Translations under genes and position numbers: made by a program
Source of the DNA: Mycolicibacterium tokaiense
GTDB lineage: Bacteria; Actinomycetota; Actinomycetes; Mycobacteriales; Mycobacteriaceae
NCBI RefSeq assembly: GCF_010725885.1
Contig: NZ_AP022600.1
Location: forward strand, 3,472,001 to 3,536,000
Length of the DNA stretch: 64,000 nucleotides
Reading direction: 5' to 3'
The notes under the pieces: generated by a model
What the model was told of the DNA's origin: nothing
Seen by the model: the letters and a program-made list of their open reading frames with translations, nothing else
The model's database searches: none
In this document: one piece after another, positions 28,391 to 36,810 of the stretch
Layout of the letters: each line of letters opens with the position of its first letter
How positions within the stretch are numbered: the stretch's first letter is position 1

Positions 28391-29254
28391 ATGTCAGTGC
28401 ATCACAGGTACGCGACCGTGGCCGGACGGCAGATCTTCTACCGGGAGGCGGGCGACGCCGACGCTCCGGTGATCGTGCTGCTGCACGGCTTTCCGACCAG
28501 CTCGTTCATGTACCGCCACCTGATCCCCGCGCTGGCCGACAGCTATCGGGTGATCGCACCCGATTTCCTGGGGTTCGGCTACTCGGACGCGCCCTCGGTC
28601 GCCGGCTTCGACTACACCTTCGACGCGCTGGCCGAGCACACGGCGGGACTGTTGGAACAGCTCGGCGTCACGCGGTACGCGATGTATGTCCAGGACTACG
28701 GCGCCCCGGTGGGGTGGCGGCTGGCCTTGCAAAACCCCTCTGCGATCACCGCGATCATCACCCAGAACGGCAACGGTTACGACGCCGGCTTCGTCCCCTC
28801 CGGTTGGGAGGGGGTCTGGGCCTATCAGCGTGAACAGACGCCGGAGACCGCGGCGGTGCTCACCGAGTTCCTGAGCTACGACGCGACCAAGTTCCAGTAT
28901 CTCGGCGGCGTTCCGGATGAGAGCCTGGTCAGCCCCGACACCTGGAACCACGATTTTGCCCTGCTCTCGCGGCCCGGCAGTACCGAGATCCAGCTGAAGC
29001 TGTTCCTGGACTACCAGTCCAACCCGAAGCTGTATCCGGCCCTGCATGAATACCTGCGCAGCAGTGGCGTTCCCGTGCTGGCGGTGTGGGGCGACAAGGA
29101 CCCGTTCTTCGGTCCCGACGGCGCGCGCGCGTTTGCCGAGGATGCCGTCGACGCTGAGATCCACCTGCTCGACGGCGGCCACTTCCTGCTCGAGAGTGCG
29201 CTCGAGGAGGTCGTCACGCTCACCCGCGATTTCCTGTCCCGCCGCCTCACCTAG
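28391..29254 (+). CDS. alpha/beta hydrolase, haloalkane-dehalogenase/epoxide-hydrolase-like
   Basis: A 287-residue alpha/beta hydrolase. It has LLHGFPTSSFMYRHLIPAL, DFLGFGYSDAPSV, and the nucleophile elbow AMYVQDYGAPVGWRLA, in which the nucleophile is an Asp (near residue 104) as in dehalogenases and epoxide hydrolases. The catalytic His lies in DGGHFLLESALEEV. In haloalkane dehalogenases the residue after the nucleophile is normally the halide-binding Trp; here it is Tyr, so true dehalogenase activity is doubtful. AGGAG precedes the ATG. It is divergent from, and probably controlled by, the CGNR regulator. Its stop is two bases from the 57-bp palindromic element. Confidence 0.85.
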   Translation: MSVHHRYATVAGRQIFYREAGDADAPVIVLLHGFPTSSFMYRHLIPALADSYRVIAPDFLGFGYSDAPSVAGFDYTFDALAEHTAGLLEQLGVTRYAMYVQDYGAPVGWRLALQNPSAITAIITQNGNGYDAGFVPSGWEGVWAYQREQTPETAAVLTEFLSYDATKFQYLGGVPDESLVSPDTWNHDFALLSRPGSTEIQLKLFLDYQSNPKLYPALHEYLRSSGVPVLAVWGDKDPFFGPDGARAFAEDAVDAEIHLLDGGHFLLESALEEVVTLTRDFLSRRLT

Positions 29255-29256
29255 GC

Positions 29257-29313
29257 CGAGCGTGCGCGTCCCCGGGCAACACGCGGGCAGCATCTCGTGG
29301 TCTGCGCACGCTC
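29257..29313 (-). repeat. 57-bp palindromic element, family A, copy 1
   Basis: Read on the minus strand it starts GAGCGTGCGCAGACCACG, continues with 30 variable bases ending in GGGGACGC, and ends GCACGCTCG. The ends pair as a 10-bp stem. It exactly fills the gap between two convergent stop codons (29254 and 29312), the TGA of the minus-strand gene forming part of its edge, so it can act as a bidirectional terminator. Copies at 30255-30311 and 38134-38190 have the same conserved ends and the same 30-base middle length. Confidence 0.85.
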
Positions 29314-30202
29314 ATGCCACCTGACGTGCCAGCTGATGCTTGATCCGGCGCGCCATGTCCCACTTGGACCGGCGGACGTCGTCAGCGACGATCGACATGA
29401 CCGACCAGCCGAGCTCGATCAGGGCGGCCCGCTTCTGCCGGTCCTTGGTGAAGTCATCCGGCCCCGAATGCCAGTCATAGCCGTCGTATTCGACCGCGAG
29501 CAGCTGTTGCGGCCACGCGAAATCGACCCGCCACAGCTTGCCTCTTCTGTCGAAGATCTCGTACTGCAGTTCCGGGCTCGGGACGCCGCAGTCATGCATC
29601 GCCAGGCGCGCCTCGCTCTCCATGGGTGACTCGGCTTCGGGCCGCGCCAGCGGGATGAGCTCGCGTACGGCGACGATGCCGCGTCGCCGCTTCTGCCGGG
29701 CCGCGGCCAGTGTCAGCGTGCTGGGTGTGCAGGTGCCGCTGCGTAGGGCTGCGTCGAGGGTGGCCAGAGCTCGCGGTCGGCGCAGGCCGCGCGCCACTTC
29801 GACGGCGGTCCAGGCCGCGGTGGTGGCGGGCCGGCCGTCCACCGTAGCCAGGGGTGCGCCCTCGCGGCGGTGCACCACCAGGCCGTCGCTGTCGCGGAGG
29901 TGGTGCCCGACCGGCGTCAGCACGTGCAGGTCGGACACATCCTCGGTGTCGAAACCGTATGCCGCGGCAGCGGTGCCCAGGCACATTGCCACGGGTTCAC
30001 CGGCGCGTAGGTCGAGCCCGCGGAGACGGATCTCGTCGGTCAGATCGCCTCGGGTGTAGACACCAGTCCACACCGCAGCGAGGTCGCCGGCCGACACCAG
30101 AGACTCGAAACGAGCACGGCCGACCGTCCGCAGGAGTTGTGCGGTGGTGGCGACATCGCCTTGGGTGTGCAGCAGCAGATCCAGCTTCTCGGGCACCCGC
30201 AC
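29312..30202 (-). CDS. AbiEi-like N-terminal / DUF559-type nuclease-fold protein
   Basis: A 296-residue protein. The N-terminal 60 residues (LLLHTQGDVATTAQLLRTVG, VWTGVYTRGDL) resemble the winged-helix of AbiEi-type antitoxins. The C-terminus (from about residue 190) resembles the Vsr/DUF559 endonuclease fold, with ESEARLAM, LWRVDFAWPQ and LAVEYDGYDWH giving a D-x(10)-E-x-D arrangement and a following His. Many mycobacteria carry several paralogues of this type with unknown function. No AbiEii-like toxin gene is next to it. It is bracketed by inverted copies of the family A palindrome (29257-29313 and 30255-30311). Nuclease activity is inferred from fold resemblance only. Confidence 0.75.
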   Translation of the reverse strand: MRVPEKLDLLLHTQGDVATTAQLLRTVGRARFESLVSAGDLAAVWTGVYTRGDLTDEIRLRGLDLRAGEPVAMCLGTAAAAYGFDTEDVSDLHVLTPVGHHLRDSDGLVVHRREGAPLATVDGRPATTAAWTAVEVARGLRRPRALATLDAALRSGTCTPSTLTLAAARQKRRRGIVAVRELIPLARPEAESPMESEARLAMHDCGVPSPELQYEIFDRRGKLWRVDFAWPQQLLAVEYDGYDWHSGPDDFTKDRQKRAALIELGWSVMSIVADDVRRSKWDMARRIKHQLARQVA

Positions 30203-30254
30203 ATGCTGGGGTGTGGAACGCGATGTGGGTATTCACCACTGTGGACAAACCCGC

Positions 30255-30311
30255 GAGCGTGCGCAAACCACGGCTCGGGAGCGGCGCGTCTGCCGGGGAC
30301 ACGCACGCTCG
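30255..30311 (+). repeat. 57-bp palindromic element, family A, copy 2
   Basis: Starts GAGCGTGCGCAAACCACG, has a 30-base middle ending GCCGGGGACAC, and ends GCACGCTCG; with the flanking GC the outer stem is 11 bp. It lies 16 bases beyond the sdhB stop codon (minus strand) and 52 bases before the start of the DUF559-like gene, where it could terminate the sdh transcript. It is inverted relative to copy 1. Confidence 0.85.
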
Positions 30312-30327
30312 CCGTAAGGAAAGAAAA

Positions 30328-31113
30328 CTAGCGGGCGAACATCAACGCGCGCTTGACTTCCTGGATGGCCTTGGTGACCTCGATGCCGCGGGGGCAGGCC
30401 TCGGTGCAGTTGAAGGTGGTGCGGCAACGCCACACCCCGTCGACCTCGTTGAGGATGTCCAGCCGCTCGGCCGCCGCCTCGTCACGCGAGTCGAAGATGA
30501 ACCGGTGCGCGTTGACGATCGCAGCCGGCCCGAAGTACGAACCCTCACTCCAGAACACCGGGCAGCTGGTGGTGCAGCACGCACACAGGATGCACTTGGT
30601 GGTGTCGTCGTAGCGGGCGCGGTCGGTCTGACTCTGGATGCGCTCGCGAGTCGGCGGGTTACCCGAGGTGATCAGGAACGGCTTCACGGCGCGGAACGCG
30701 TCGAAGAACGGCTCCATGTTCACCACCAGGTCCTTCTCCACGGGCAGGCCGCGGATGGGCTCGATGGTGATGGTGAGCTGCTTGCCCGCCTTCTTGGGCA
30801 GCATGTCGCGCATCAGCACCTTGCAGGCCAGCCGGTTCACCCCGTTGATCCGCATGGCGTCCGATCCGCACACCCCGTGGGCGCAGGACCGTCGGAACGT
30901 CAGCGTGCCGTCCAGGTAGCTCTTCACGTACGTGAGCAGGTTGAGCAGCCGGTCGGTGGGCAGACACGGTACCCGGAAGCTCTGGAATCCCTGGGCGTCC
31001 GGGTTCTCCGGGTTGAAGCGGGCGATCTTGAGCGTCACCATCACTGCTTCCTCCGGAACGGGAGGCAGGGGCGGGTCGCCGGCTTCGGGCTTGTCGAGGA
31101 CAGGTGCACTCAT
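30328..31113 (-). CDS. sdhB: succinate dehydrogenase iron-sulfur subunit
   Basis: A 261-residue iron-sulfur subunit carrying electrons from the flavoprotein to the membrane anchor. It has the 2Fe-2S region CAHGVCGSDAMRINGVNRLAC and the C-terminal clusters CILCACCTTSCPVFW and FNCTEACPRGIEVTKAI, giving all expected cysteines. It starts one base after the sdhA stop and is the last gene of sdhCDAB. The ATG start follows the family N-terminus (APVLDKPEAGD). It corresponds to the M. tuberculosis Rv3316-Rv3319 complex rather than the Rv0247c-Rv0249c type, judged by gene order. Confidence 0.96.
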   Translation of the reverse strand: MSAPVLDKPEAGDPPLPPVPEEAVMVTLKIARFNPENPDAQGFQSFRVPCLPTDRLLNLLTYVKSYLDGTLTFRRSCAHGVCGSDAMRINGVNRLACKVLMRDMLPKKAGKQLTITIEPIRGLPVEKDLVVNMEPFFDAFRAVKPFLITSGNPPTRERIQSQTDRARYDDTTKCILCACCTTSCPVFWSEGSYFGPAAIVNAHRFIFDSRDEAAAERLDILNEVDGVWRCRTTFNCTEACPRGIEVTKAIQEVKRALMFAR

Positions 31114-31114
31114 G

Positions 31115-32869
31115 TCAGTACTTCCGTTCCATCGGTTCGTATCGCGTCTGCACCACGGGCTTGTAGTCCAGACGGATGTCGCTGAGGAGGTCGGTGCCGT
31201 CTTTGTAGGCCATGGTGTGGCGCATGTAGTTGGTGTCGTCGCGATCCGGGTAGTCCTCGCGGGCGTGGCCGCCGCGAGACTCCTTGCGGTTCAACGCACC
31301 GGCGACGGTGACCTCGGCCAGCTCCAGCAGGAAGCCCAGCTCGATGGCCTCCAGCAGATCGCTGTTGTAGCGCTTGCCCTTGTCGTGCACGGTGATTCGC
31401 GAGTACCGCTCCTTGAGGGCGTGGATGTCGGTCATCGCCTGCTTGAGGGTTTCCTCGGTGCGGAACACCGCGGCGTTGTTGTCCATCGACTGCTGCAACT
31501 CGGTGCGGATGTCGGCGACGCGCTCGTTGCCGTGCTCGCTGAGGATGTCGGCGACCCAACCCACGACCATGTCTGCGGGCTCCGGCGGCAGGTCCACGAA
31601 GTCGTGGCCCAGGGCGTACTCGGCAGCGGCGATGCCCGCGCGGCGGCCGAAGACGTTGATGTCCAGCAGCGAGTTGGTGCCCAGGCGGTTGGCGCCGTGC
31701 ACCGACACGCAGGCGCACTCGCCCGCGGCATAGAGGCCGGGGATCACGTTGTCGTTGTCGCGCAACACCTGACCGTTGACATTGGTCGGGATGCCGCCCA
31801 TGACGTAGTGGCAGGTGGGGTACACCGGCACCAGTTCGGTCACCGGGTCCACGCCCAGGTAGGTGCGGGCGAACTCGGTGATGTCCGGCAGCTTGGCTTC
31901 CAGCACGTCCTCACCCAGGTGGCGCACGTCGATGTAGACGTAATCCTTGTTCGGTCCCGCGCCCCGGCCTTCGAGCACCTCGAGCACCATCGAGCGGGCC
32001 ACGATGTCCCGGGGCGCCAGGTCGACGATGGTGGGGGCGTAGCGCTCCATGAACCGCTCGCCGTCGGCGTTGAGCAGGCGTCCGCCCTCGCCGCGCACGG
32101 CCTCGGAGATCAGGATGCCCAGGCCCGCCAGACCTGTCGGGTGGAACTGGTGGAACTCCATGTCTTCCAGGGGAAGTCCCTTGCGGAAGACGATGCCCAG
32201 GCCGTCTCCGGTCAGGGTGTGCGCGTTGGAGGTGGTCTTGTACATCCGGCCCGACCCGCCGGTGGCGAAGACGATGGCCTTGGCGTGGAAGACGTGGATG
32301 TCACCGGTGGCCAGCTCGTAGGCGATCACACCGGTGGCCACCGGGCCGTCGGGCGTGTCGGTCAGCGAGATGTCCAGCGCGTAGAACTCGTTGAAGAACT
32401 CCACGTCGTGCTTGACGCAGTTCTGGTACAGCGTCTGCAGGATCATGTGGCCGGTGCGGTCGGCGGCGTAGCAGGCCCGGCGCACCGGCGCCTTGCCGTG
32501 GTCGCGGGTGTGGCCACCGAAGCGGCGCTGGTCGATGCGGCCCTCGGGGGTGCGGTTGAACGGCATCCCCATCTTCTCGAGGTCGTAGACCGCGTCGATG
32601 GCCTCTTTGCACATGATCTCGACCGCATCCTGGTCGGCGAGGTAGTCGCCGCCCTTGACGGTGTCGAAGGTGTGCCACTCCCAGTTGTCCTCTTCGACGT
32701 TGGCCAGCGCGGCGCACATGCCGCCCTGGGCCGCGCCGGTGTGGCTACGGGTGGGGTAGAGCTTGGTCAGCACCGCGGTGCGGGCGCGCGGCCCGGCCTC
32801 GACGGCGGCGCGCATCCCCGCCCCACCTGCGCCGACGATCACGACGTCGTAGCGGTGTTCATGGATCAT
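31115..32869 (-). CDS. sdhA: succinate dehydrogenase flavoprotein subunit
   Basis: A 584-residue FAD protein that oxidises succinate to fumarate. It has the dinucleotide site DVVIVGAGGAGMRAAVEA, the covalent-FAD histidine in TRSHTGAAQGGMCAAL near residue 43, the substrate loops FHPTGLAGLG and VYPTCHYVMGGIPTN, and the C-terminal HGANRLGTNSLLDINVFG. Length is normal. Four bases separate it from sdhD and one base from sdhB, so it is internal to a single operon. The product works at the inner face of the membrane in the TCA cycle and respiratory chain. Confidence 0.97.
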   Translation of the reverse strand: MIHEHRYDVVIVGAGGAGMRAAVEAGPRARTAVLTKLYPTRSHTGAAQGGMCAALANVEEDNWEWHTFDTVKGGDYLADQDAVEIMCKEAIDAVYDLEKMGMPFNRTPEGRIDQRRFGGHTRDHGKAPVRRACYAADRTGHMILQTLYQNCVKHDVEFFNEFYALDISLTDTPDGPVATGVIAYELATGDIHVFHAKAIVFATGGSGRMYKTTSNAHTLTGDGLGIVFRKGLPLEDMEFHQFHPTGLAGLGILISEAVRGEGGRLLNADGERFMERYAPTIVDLAPRDIVARSMVLEVLEGRGAGPNKDYVYIDVRHLGEDVLEAKLPDITEFARTYLGVDPVTELVPVYPTCHYVMGGIPTNVNGQVLRDNDNVIPGLYAAGECACVSVHGANRLGTNSLLDINVFGRRAGIAAAEYALGHDFVDLPPEPADMVVGWVADILSEHGNERVADIRTELQQSMDNNAAVFRTEETLKQAMTDIHALKERYSRITVHDKGKRYNSDLLEAIELGFLLELAEVTVAGALNRKESRGGHAREDYPDRDDTNYMRHTMAYKDGTDLLSDIRLDYKPVVQTRYEPMERKY

Positions 32870-32873
32870 GTGG

Positions 32874-33329
32874 TCAACTCCCGATGTTCGCGTCGAACGT
32901 CAGCAACACATAGGTACCCAGCACCAGGGTGAAGACCATCGACAGGGCCAGCAGCGAGTTCAGCCAGAACCGCGTGGAGTCCTTGCGGGTGTAGTCGGCG
33001 ATGATGGTCCGCATCCCGTTGCCGCCGTGCAGCTGTGCCAGCCACAACAGCAGCAGGTCCCAGGTCTGCCAGAACGGCGAGGCCCAGCGCTGGGCGACGT
33101 AGTTGAAGTCGATGCGGTACACGCCGTTCTGCCACATCAACATGATGAAGAGGTGCCCCAGCGCCAGGAAGACCAGGACGATGCCGGAGAAGCGCATGAA
33201 CAGCCAGGCGTACTTCTCGAAGTTCGGCATCCCACCGCGGCGGCGCGGCGCGCGAGGGTTGTCCAGTCCGGCGGGCCGGTCGAAACTCTTCTCCAGGATC
33301 GGCGCGATGGGCCGTTCGGGACTACTCAT
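32874..33329 (-). CDS. sdhD: succinate dehydrogenase membrane anchor
   Basis: A 151-residue anchor subunit with a basic N-terminal tail and three transmembrane segments (YAWLFMRFSGIVLVFLALGH, WDLLLLWLAQLHGGNGMRTI, and the C-terminal VFTLVLGTYVLLTF). The H in FLALGHLFIMLMW is the candidate heme ligand. The ATG at 33329 overlaps the sdhC stop by four bases (ATGA). A longer in-frame reading upstream lies antisense to sdhC function and is ignored. It binds quinone and heme with SdhC. Confidence 0.93.
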   Translation of the reverse strand: MSSPERPIAPILEKSFDRPAGLDNPRAPRRRGGMPNFEKYAWLFMRFSGIVLVFLALGHLFIMLMWQNGVYRIDFNYVAQRWASPFWQTWDLLLLWLAQLHGGNGMRTIIADYTRKDSTRFWLNSLLALSMVFTLVLGTYVLLTFDANIGS

Positions 33330-33742
33330 AGAAATCGCTCCGCCATGTGCATGCCGATGGTGACCAGGCTGGCCGTCATCACCACGATCCAGACCGCGGC
33401 GACGCCGACGAGCATCTTCTTCTGATGGCGCGGGCCCTCTGACCAGAAGTCCACCAGGATGACGCGGACGCCGTTGAGGGCGTGGAACAGCACTGCTGCC
33501 ACGAGCCCGATCTCCATCAGGCCGATCAGCGGTGTCTTGTACGTCTCGATGATCTCGTTGTAGGCCTCGGGGCTCACCCGGACAAGTGCCGTGTCGAGCA
33601 CGTGCACAAAAAGAAAGAAGAAGATCGTCGCACCCGTGATGCGATGTAGGACCCAGGACCACATGCCCGGATCTCCGCGGTACAGGGTGCGCCGGCGAGG
33701 CTTCTCCTGCTTGGCCGGCTGTGCCGGTGCCGCTGTGCTCAT
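33326..33742 (-). CDS. sdhC: succinate dehydrogenase cytochrome b556 subunit
   Basis: A 138-residue anchor subunit. The family motif RGDPGMWSWVLHRITGATIF (helix I, with H-R-x-T/S-G) is followed by FFLFVHVLDTALV, LFHALNGVRVILVDFW (heme-ligand His) and a C-terminal VVMTASLVTIGMHMAERF helix. I start it at the ATG 33742 (STAAPAQ). A frame extension to 33871 adds non-homologous residues. It is the first gene of sdhCDAB. Upstream, a GTTGC-N5-GCAAC dyad lies at 33820-33834; the 250 bp to cdd otherwise hold no gene. Confidence 0.93.
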   Translation of the reverse strand: MSTAAPAQPAKQEKPRRRTLYRGDPGMWSWVLHRITGATIFFFLFVHVLDTALVRVSPEAYNEIIETYKTPLIGLMEIGLVAAVLFHALNGVRVILVDFWSEGPRHQKKMLVGVAAVWIVVMTASLVTIGMHMAERFL

Positions 33743-33819
33743 CTCAGCGCCTCCAACGCCATCGGTGGACGCCGGGGCAGTGGGCTCATCCCCAGCGTGG
33801 CGGTGTTCGATCCCCAATT

Positions 33820-33834
33820 GTTGCTTCGGGCAAC
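33820..33834. promoter_or_regulatory. dyad upstream of sdhC, same form as the Lrp site
   Basis: GTTGC-TTCGG-GCAAC, a 5-bp dyad with a 5-bp spacer, about 78 bases upstream of the sdhC start. It has the same arms and spacing as 16442-16458 beside the Lrp gene. It could equally be an RNA hairpin with a stable TTCG-type loop. Confidence 0.35.
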
Positions 33835-33991
33835 CGTCTAGGAGGACTCTAATCCCATTTGAAGGAGCCAACTAATTGCCAAAACGTGACCGGCCGCCCC
33901 AGGCGCTCCGAAGTTAGGGTGACCTTGGTGAAAAGCCTGGTCGGGACAGGGGCTGGGTGAATGCATTCAGAGACAACGCGGGGATGGTGTC

Positions 33992-34396
33992 ATGGACGTT
34001 GAAGTTGACTGGAAAGTGCTGCAGGACAAGGCGATAGAGGTCTCCAGGCGGGCATATGCCCCGTATTCGCATTTTCCGGTCGGGGCGGCTGCCCTAGTCG
34101 ACGACGGGCGAATTGTCTCCGGATGCAATGTGGAGAATGTCTCATATGGCCTGGGTCTCTGTGCGGAGTGTGCTGTGGTCTGCGCCCTGCATTCCAGCGG
34201 TGGTGGACGGCTGCTGGCGCTGGCGTGTGTGGCCGCCGACGGCGAACTCCTGATGCCCTGCGGGCGGTGCAGGCAGGTGCTCTTCGAGCACGGCGGGGCG
34301 CAGATGCTGATCGCCCATCCGGCCGGCCCGAAGCGGCTGGCGGAACTGCTGCCCGACGCCTTCGGGCCCGACGACATGGAGCGTGTAACACCGTGA
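33992..34396 (+). CDS. cdd: cytidine deaminase
   Basis: A 134-residue zinc hydrolase converting cytidine and deoxycytidine to uridine and deoxyuridine. The substrate/zinc motifs are complete: YSHFPVGAAALVDDGRIVSG, NVENVSYGLGLCAECAVVCA (catalytic Glu and first zinc Cys) and MPCGRCRQVLFEHG (two further Cys). Length is that of the small tetrameric type. It is the first gene of cdd-deoA-add, overlapping deoA by four bases, and diverges from sdhC. Confidence 0.95.
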   Translation: MDVEVDWKVLQDKAIEVSRRAYAPYSHFPVGAAALVDDGRIVSGCNVENVSYGLGLCAECAVVCALHSSGGGRLLALACVAADGELLMPCGRCRQVLFEHGGAQMLIAHPAGPKRLAELLPDAFGPDDMERVTP

Positions 34397-35679
34397 CCCA
34401 GTTCACATTCGATGCGCCCACGGTCATCCGGACCAAGCGCGACGGCGGCCGGCTCAGCGACGCGGCGATCGACTGGGTGATCGACGCCTACACCCGCGGA
34501 GTCGTCGGGGACGAGCAGATGGCGGCGCTGCTGATGGCCATCTTCCTGCGCGGGATGGACCGCGCGGAGATCGCCCGCTGGACCGCGGCGATGATCGACT
34601 CGGGCGAGCGGCTGGACTTCTCCGACCTGAACCTCAAGCTGGTCGACAAACATTCCACCGGCGGGGTGGGCGACAAGCTGACGATCCCGCTGGTGCCCGT
34701 TGTCGCCGCCTGCGGGGCCGCCGTGCCCCAGGCGGCCGGGCGCGGGCTCGGGCACACCGGCGGCACCCTGGACAAGCTGGAGTCCATTCCGGGATTCACC
34801 GCGGAGATCGGCAAAGCTCAAGTGCGCCAACAGCTGTGCGAGGTCGGCGCCGCCATCTTCGCCGCCGGTGACCTGGCCCCGGCCGACCGCCTGATCTACG
34901 CACTGCGCGACGTCACCGCCACCACCGAATCGCTGCCGTTGATCGCCAGCTCGATCATGAGCAAGAAGCTGGCCGAGGGCGCCGACGCGCTGGTGCTCGA
35001 CGTCAAGGTCGGTTCGGGGGCATTCCTGAAGACGGAGGAGGAGTCCCGGGAGCTGGCGCGCACCATGGTCGCGCTGGGGCAGGCCCACGGGGTGCCCACC
35101 CGGGCGGTGCTGACCGACATGGCGGTGCCGCTGGGCCGAGCGGTCGGCAACGCCGTCGAGGTCGCCGAGTCGCTGGAGGTGCTGGCCGGTGGCGGGCCTG
35201 CCGACGTGGTGGAGCTGACGGTGGCACTGGCCCGCGAGATGCTCGACCTGGTGGGTCTGCACGGCCGCGACCCCGCCGACACCCTGCGCGACGGCACGGC
35301 GATGGACAGCTTCCGTGCCCTGGTGGCCGCCCAGGGCGGGGACGCCACCGCCGCGCTGCCGGTGGCCCGGCACTCCGAGACCATCACCGCACCGCGAGGC
35401 GGCACAATGGGGGACATCGATGCATTGGCGGTGGGCATGGCGGTGTGGCGGCTCGGCGCGGGACGTGCGGTCCCCGGTGAGCGGGTGCAGGCCGGGGCGG
35501 GGCTGCTGATGCACCGCCGACCCGGAGAAGCCGTGGCCGCCGGTGACCCGCTGTTCACCTTGTTCACCGACACTGCCGAACGGTTCGGTCCGGCCGTGGC
35601 CGAACTCGACGGTGCCTGGAGCGTGCAGGACCAGGCGCCACCGACACGACCCCTGCTCATCGATCGGATCGAGTCATGA
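34393..35679 (+). CDS. deoA: thymidine phosphorylase
   Basis: A 428-residue pyrimidine nucleoside phosphorylase. The signature [20 protein letters not shown] is at about residues 80-99, with [20 protein letters not shown] and [20 protein letters not shown] following. It cleaves thymidine or deoxyuridine to the base and deoxyribose-1-phosphate. The GTG start overlaps the cdd stop (GTGA), and its stop overlaps the add start (ATGA), so all three salvage genes are translationally linked. The same trio is present in M. tuberculosis. Confidence 0.96.
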   Translation: MTQFTFDAPTVIRTKRDGGRLSDAAIDWVIDAYTRGVVGDEQMAALLMAIFLRGMDRAEIARWTAAMIDSGERLDFSDLNLKLVDKHSTGGVGDKLTIPLVPVVAACGAAVPQAAGRGLGHTGGTLDKLESIPGFTAEIGKAQVRQQLCEVGAAIFAAGDLAPADRLIYALRDVTATTESLPLIASSIMSKKLAEGADALVLDVKVGSGAFLKTEEESRELARTMVALGQAHGVPTRAVLTDMAVPLGRAVGNAVEVAESLEVLAGGGPADVVELTVALAREMLDLVGLHGRDPADTLRDGTAMDSFRALVAAQGGDATAALPVARHSETITAPRGGTMGDIDALAVGMAVWRLGAGRAVPGERVQAGAGLLMHRRPGEAVAAGDPLFTLFTDTAERFGPAVAELDGAWSVQDQAPPTRPLLIDRIES

Positions 35680-36761
35680 CAACTCCACTCACGCTGGACA
35701 ACATCCGCCGCGCCCCCAAGGCCCTGCTGCACGACCACCTCGACGGCGGGTTGCGGCCGTCGACGGTGCTGGAGATGGCCAACGAGATCGGCCACGAGCT
35801 GCCCGCCGACGACGTGGACGGCCTGGCCACCTTCTTCCGCACCGCCGCACACTCCGGGTCGCTGGTGCGCTATCTGGAACCGTTCGCCCACACCGTGGCC
35901 GTCATGCAGACCCCGGAAGCCCTGCACCGGGTGGCCTTCGAGGCCGTGCAGGACCTGGCCGCCGACTCGGTGGTCTACGCCGAGATCCGCTTCGCCCCCG
36001 AACTGCACATCGACAACGGCCTGTCCCTGGACGCCGTGGTCGACGCGGTGCTGGCGGGCTTCGCCGACGGCGAGAAGGCCGCCGCGGCCGACGGCAAGAC
36101 CATCACCGTGCGCTGCCTGGTGACCGCGATGCGCCACGCCGCCCGGTCCCGGGAGATCGCGGAGTTGGCCATCCGGTTCCGGGACAAGGGAGTGGTGGGC
36201 TTCGACATCGCGGGAGCCGAGGCCGGATACCCTCCCACCCGTCACCTCGACGCCTTCGAGTACATGCGGAACAACAACGGGCGCTTCACCATTCACGCGG
36301 GTGAGGCCTTCGGCCTGCCGTCCATCCACGAGGCCATCGCGTTCTGCGGCGCCGACCGGCTGGGCCACGGCGTACGCATCGTCGACGACATCGAAGCCCT
36401 GCCCGAGGGCGGTGCCAAGCTGGGCCGCGTCGCCGGCATCGTCCGGGACAAGCGCATCCCGCTGGAGCTGTGCCCGAGCTCGAACGTCCAGACCGGCGCC
36501 GTCGCCAGCATCGCCGAGCATCCCTTCGCCGAACTGGCTCGGCTGCGCTTCCGGGTCACGGTGAACACCGACAACCGGCTGATGAGCGACACCACCATGA
36601 GCCAGGAGATGCTGCGGCTGGTGGAGGCCTTCGGTTACGGCTGGAGCGACCTGGAGCGGTTCACCATCAACGCGATGAAATCGGCCTTCCTGCCGTTCAA
36701 CGAGCGGCTGGCCATCATCGACGAGATCATCAAGCCGCGCTACGCCGTCCTCGTCGGGTGA
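35676..36761 (+). CDS. add: adenosine deaminase
   Basis: A 361-residue zinc TIM-barrel deaminase converting adenosine to inosine. Metal and catalytic residues are present: HDHLDGG (HxH), [10 protein letters not shown] with the catalytic Glu, the His in [10 protein letters not shown], and [16 protein letters not shown] with the C-terminal Asp. It is the last gene of the cdd-deoA-add operon (ATGA overlap with deoA). Its stop codon forms part of a 53-base hairpin that separates it from the convergent gene. Confidence 0.96.
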   Translation: MTTPLTLDNIRRAPKALLHDHLDGGLRPSTVLEMANEIGHELPADDVDGLATFFRTAAHSGSLVRYLEPFAHTVAVMQTPEALHRVAFEAVQDLAADSVVYAEIRFAPELHIDNGLSLDAVVDAVLAGFADGEKAAAADGKTITVRCLVTAMRHAARSREIAELAIRFRDKGVVGFDIAGAEAGYPPTRHLDAFEYMRNNNGRFTIHAGEAFGLPSIHEAIAFCGADRLGHGVRIVDDIEALPEGGAKLGRVAGIVRDKRIPLELCPSSNVQTGAVASIAEHPFAELARLRFRVTVNTDNRLMSDTTMSQEMLRLVEAFGYGWSDLERFTINAMKSAFLPFNERLAIIDEIIKPRYAVLVG

Positions 36762-36810
36762 TTTGTGGAGTCTTTCCGGTGCTGGGCGCCGGTGAGACTC
36801 CGCAAATCAC
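36758..36810. terminator. 53-base bidirectional hairpin between add and the Rv3311-like gene
   Basis: GTGATTTGTGGAGTCT pairs with AGACTCCGCAAATCAC (16 bp with one G-U), then an inner stem CCGGTGC/GCGCCGG with a TGG loop. It includes the add TGA and ends on the base before the opposite gene's stop, so it fills the whole convergent gap. No T-run. The design matches the two-tier hairpins of the repeat families, but I found no second copy of this sequence. Confidence 0.85.

Noticed and set aside
29257..30311. Insertion sequence flanked by inverted repeats
   Set aside because: No transposase motifs in the enclosed gene and no target-site duplication at the ends; kept only as a speculative association.
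32874..33662. 262-residue sdhD reading
   Set aside because: The first part is an alternative frame of sdhC; the anchor subunit starts at 33329 with an ATGA overlap.
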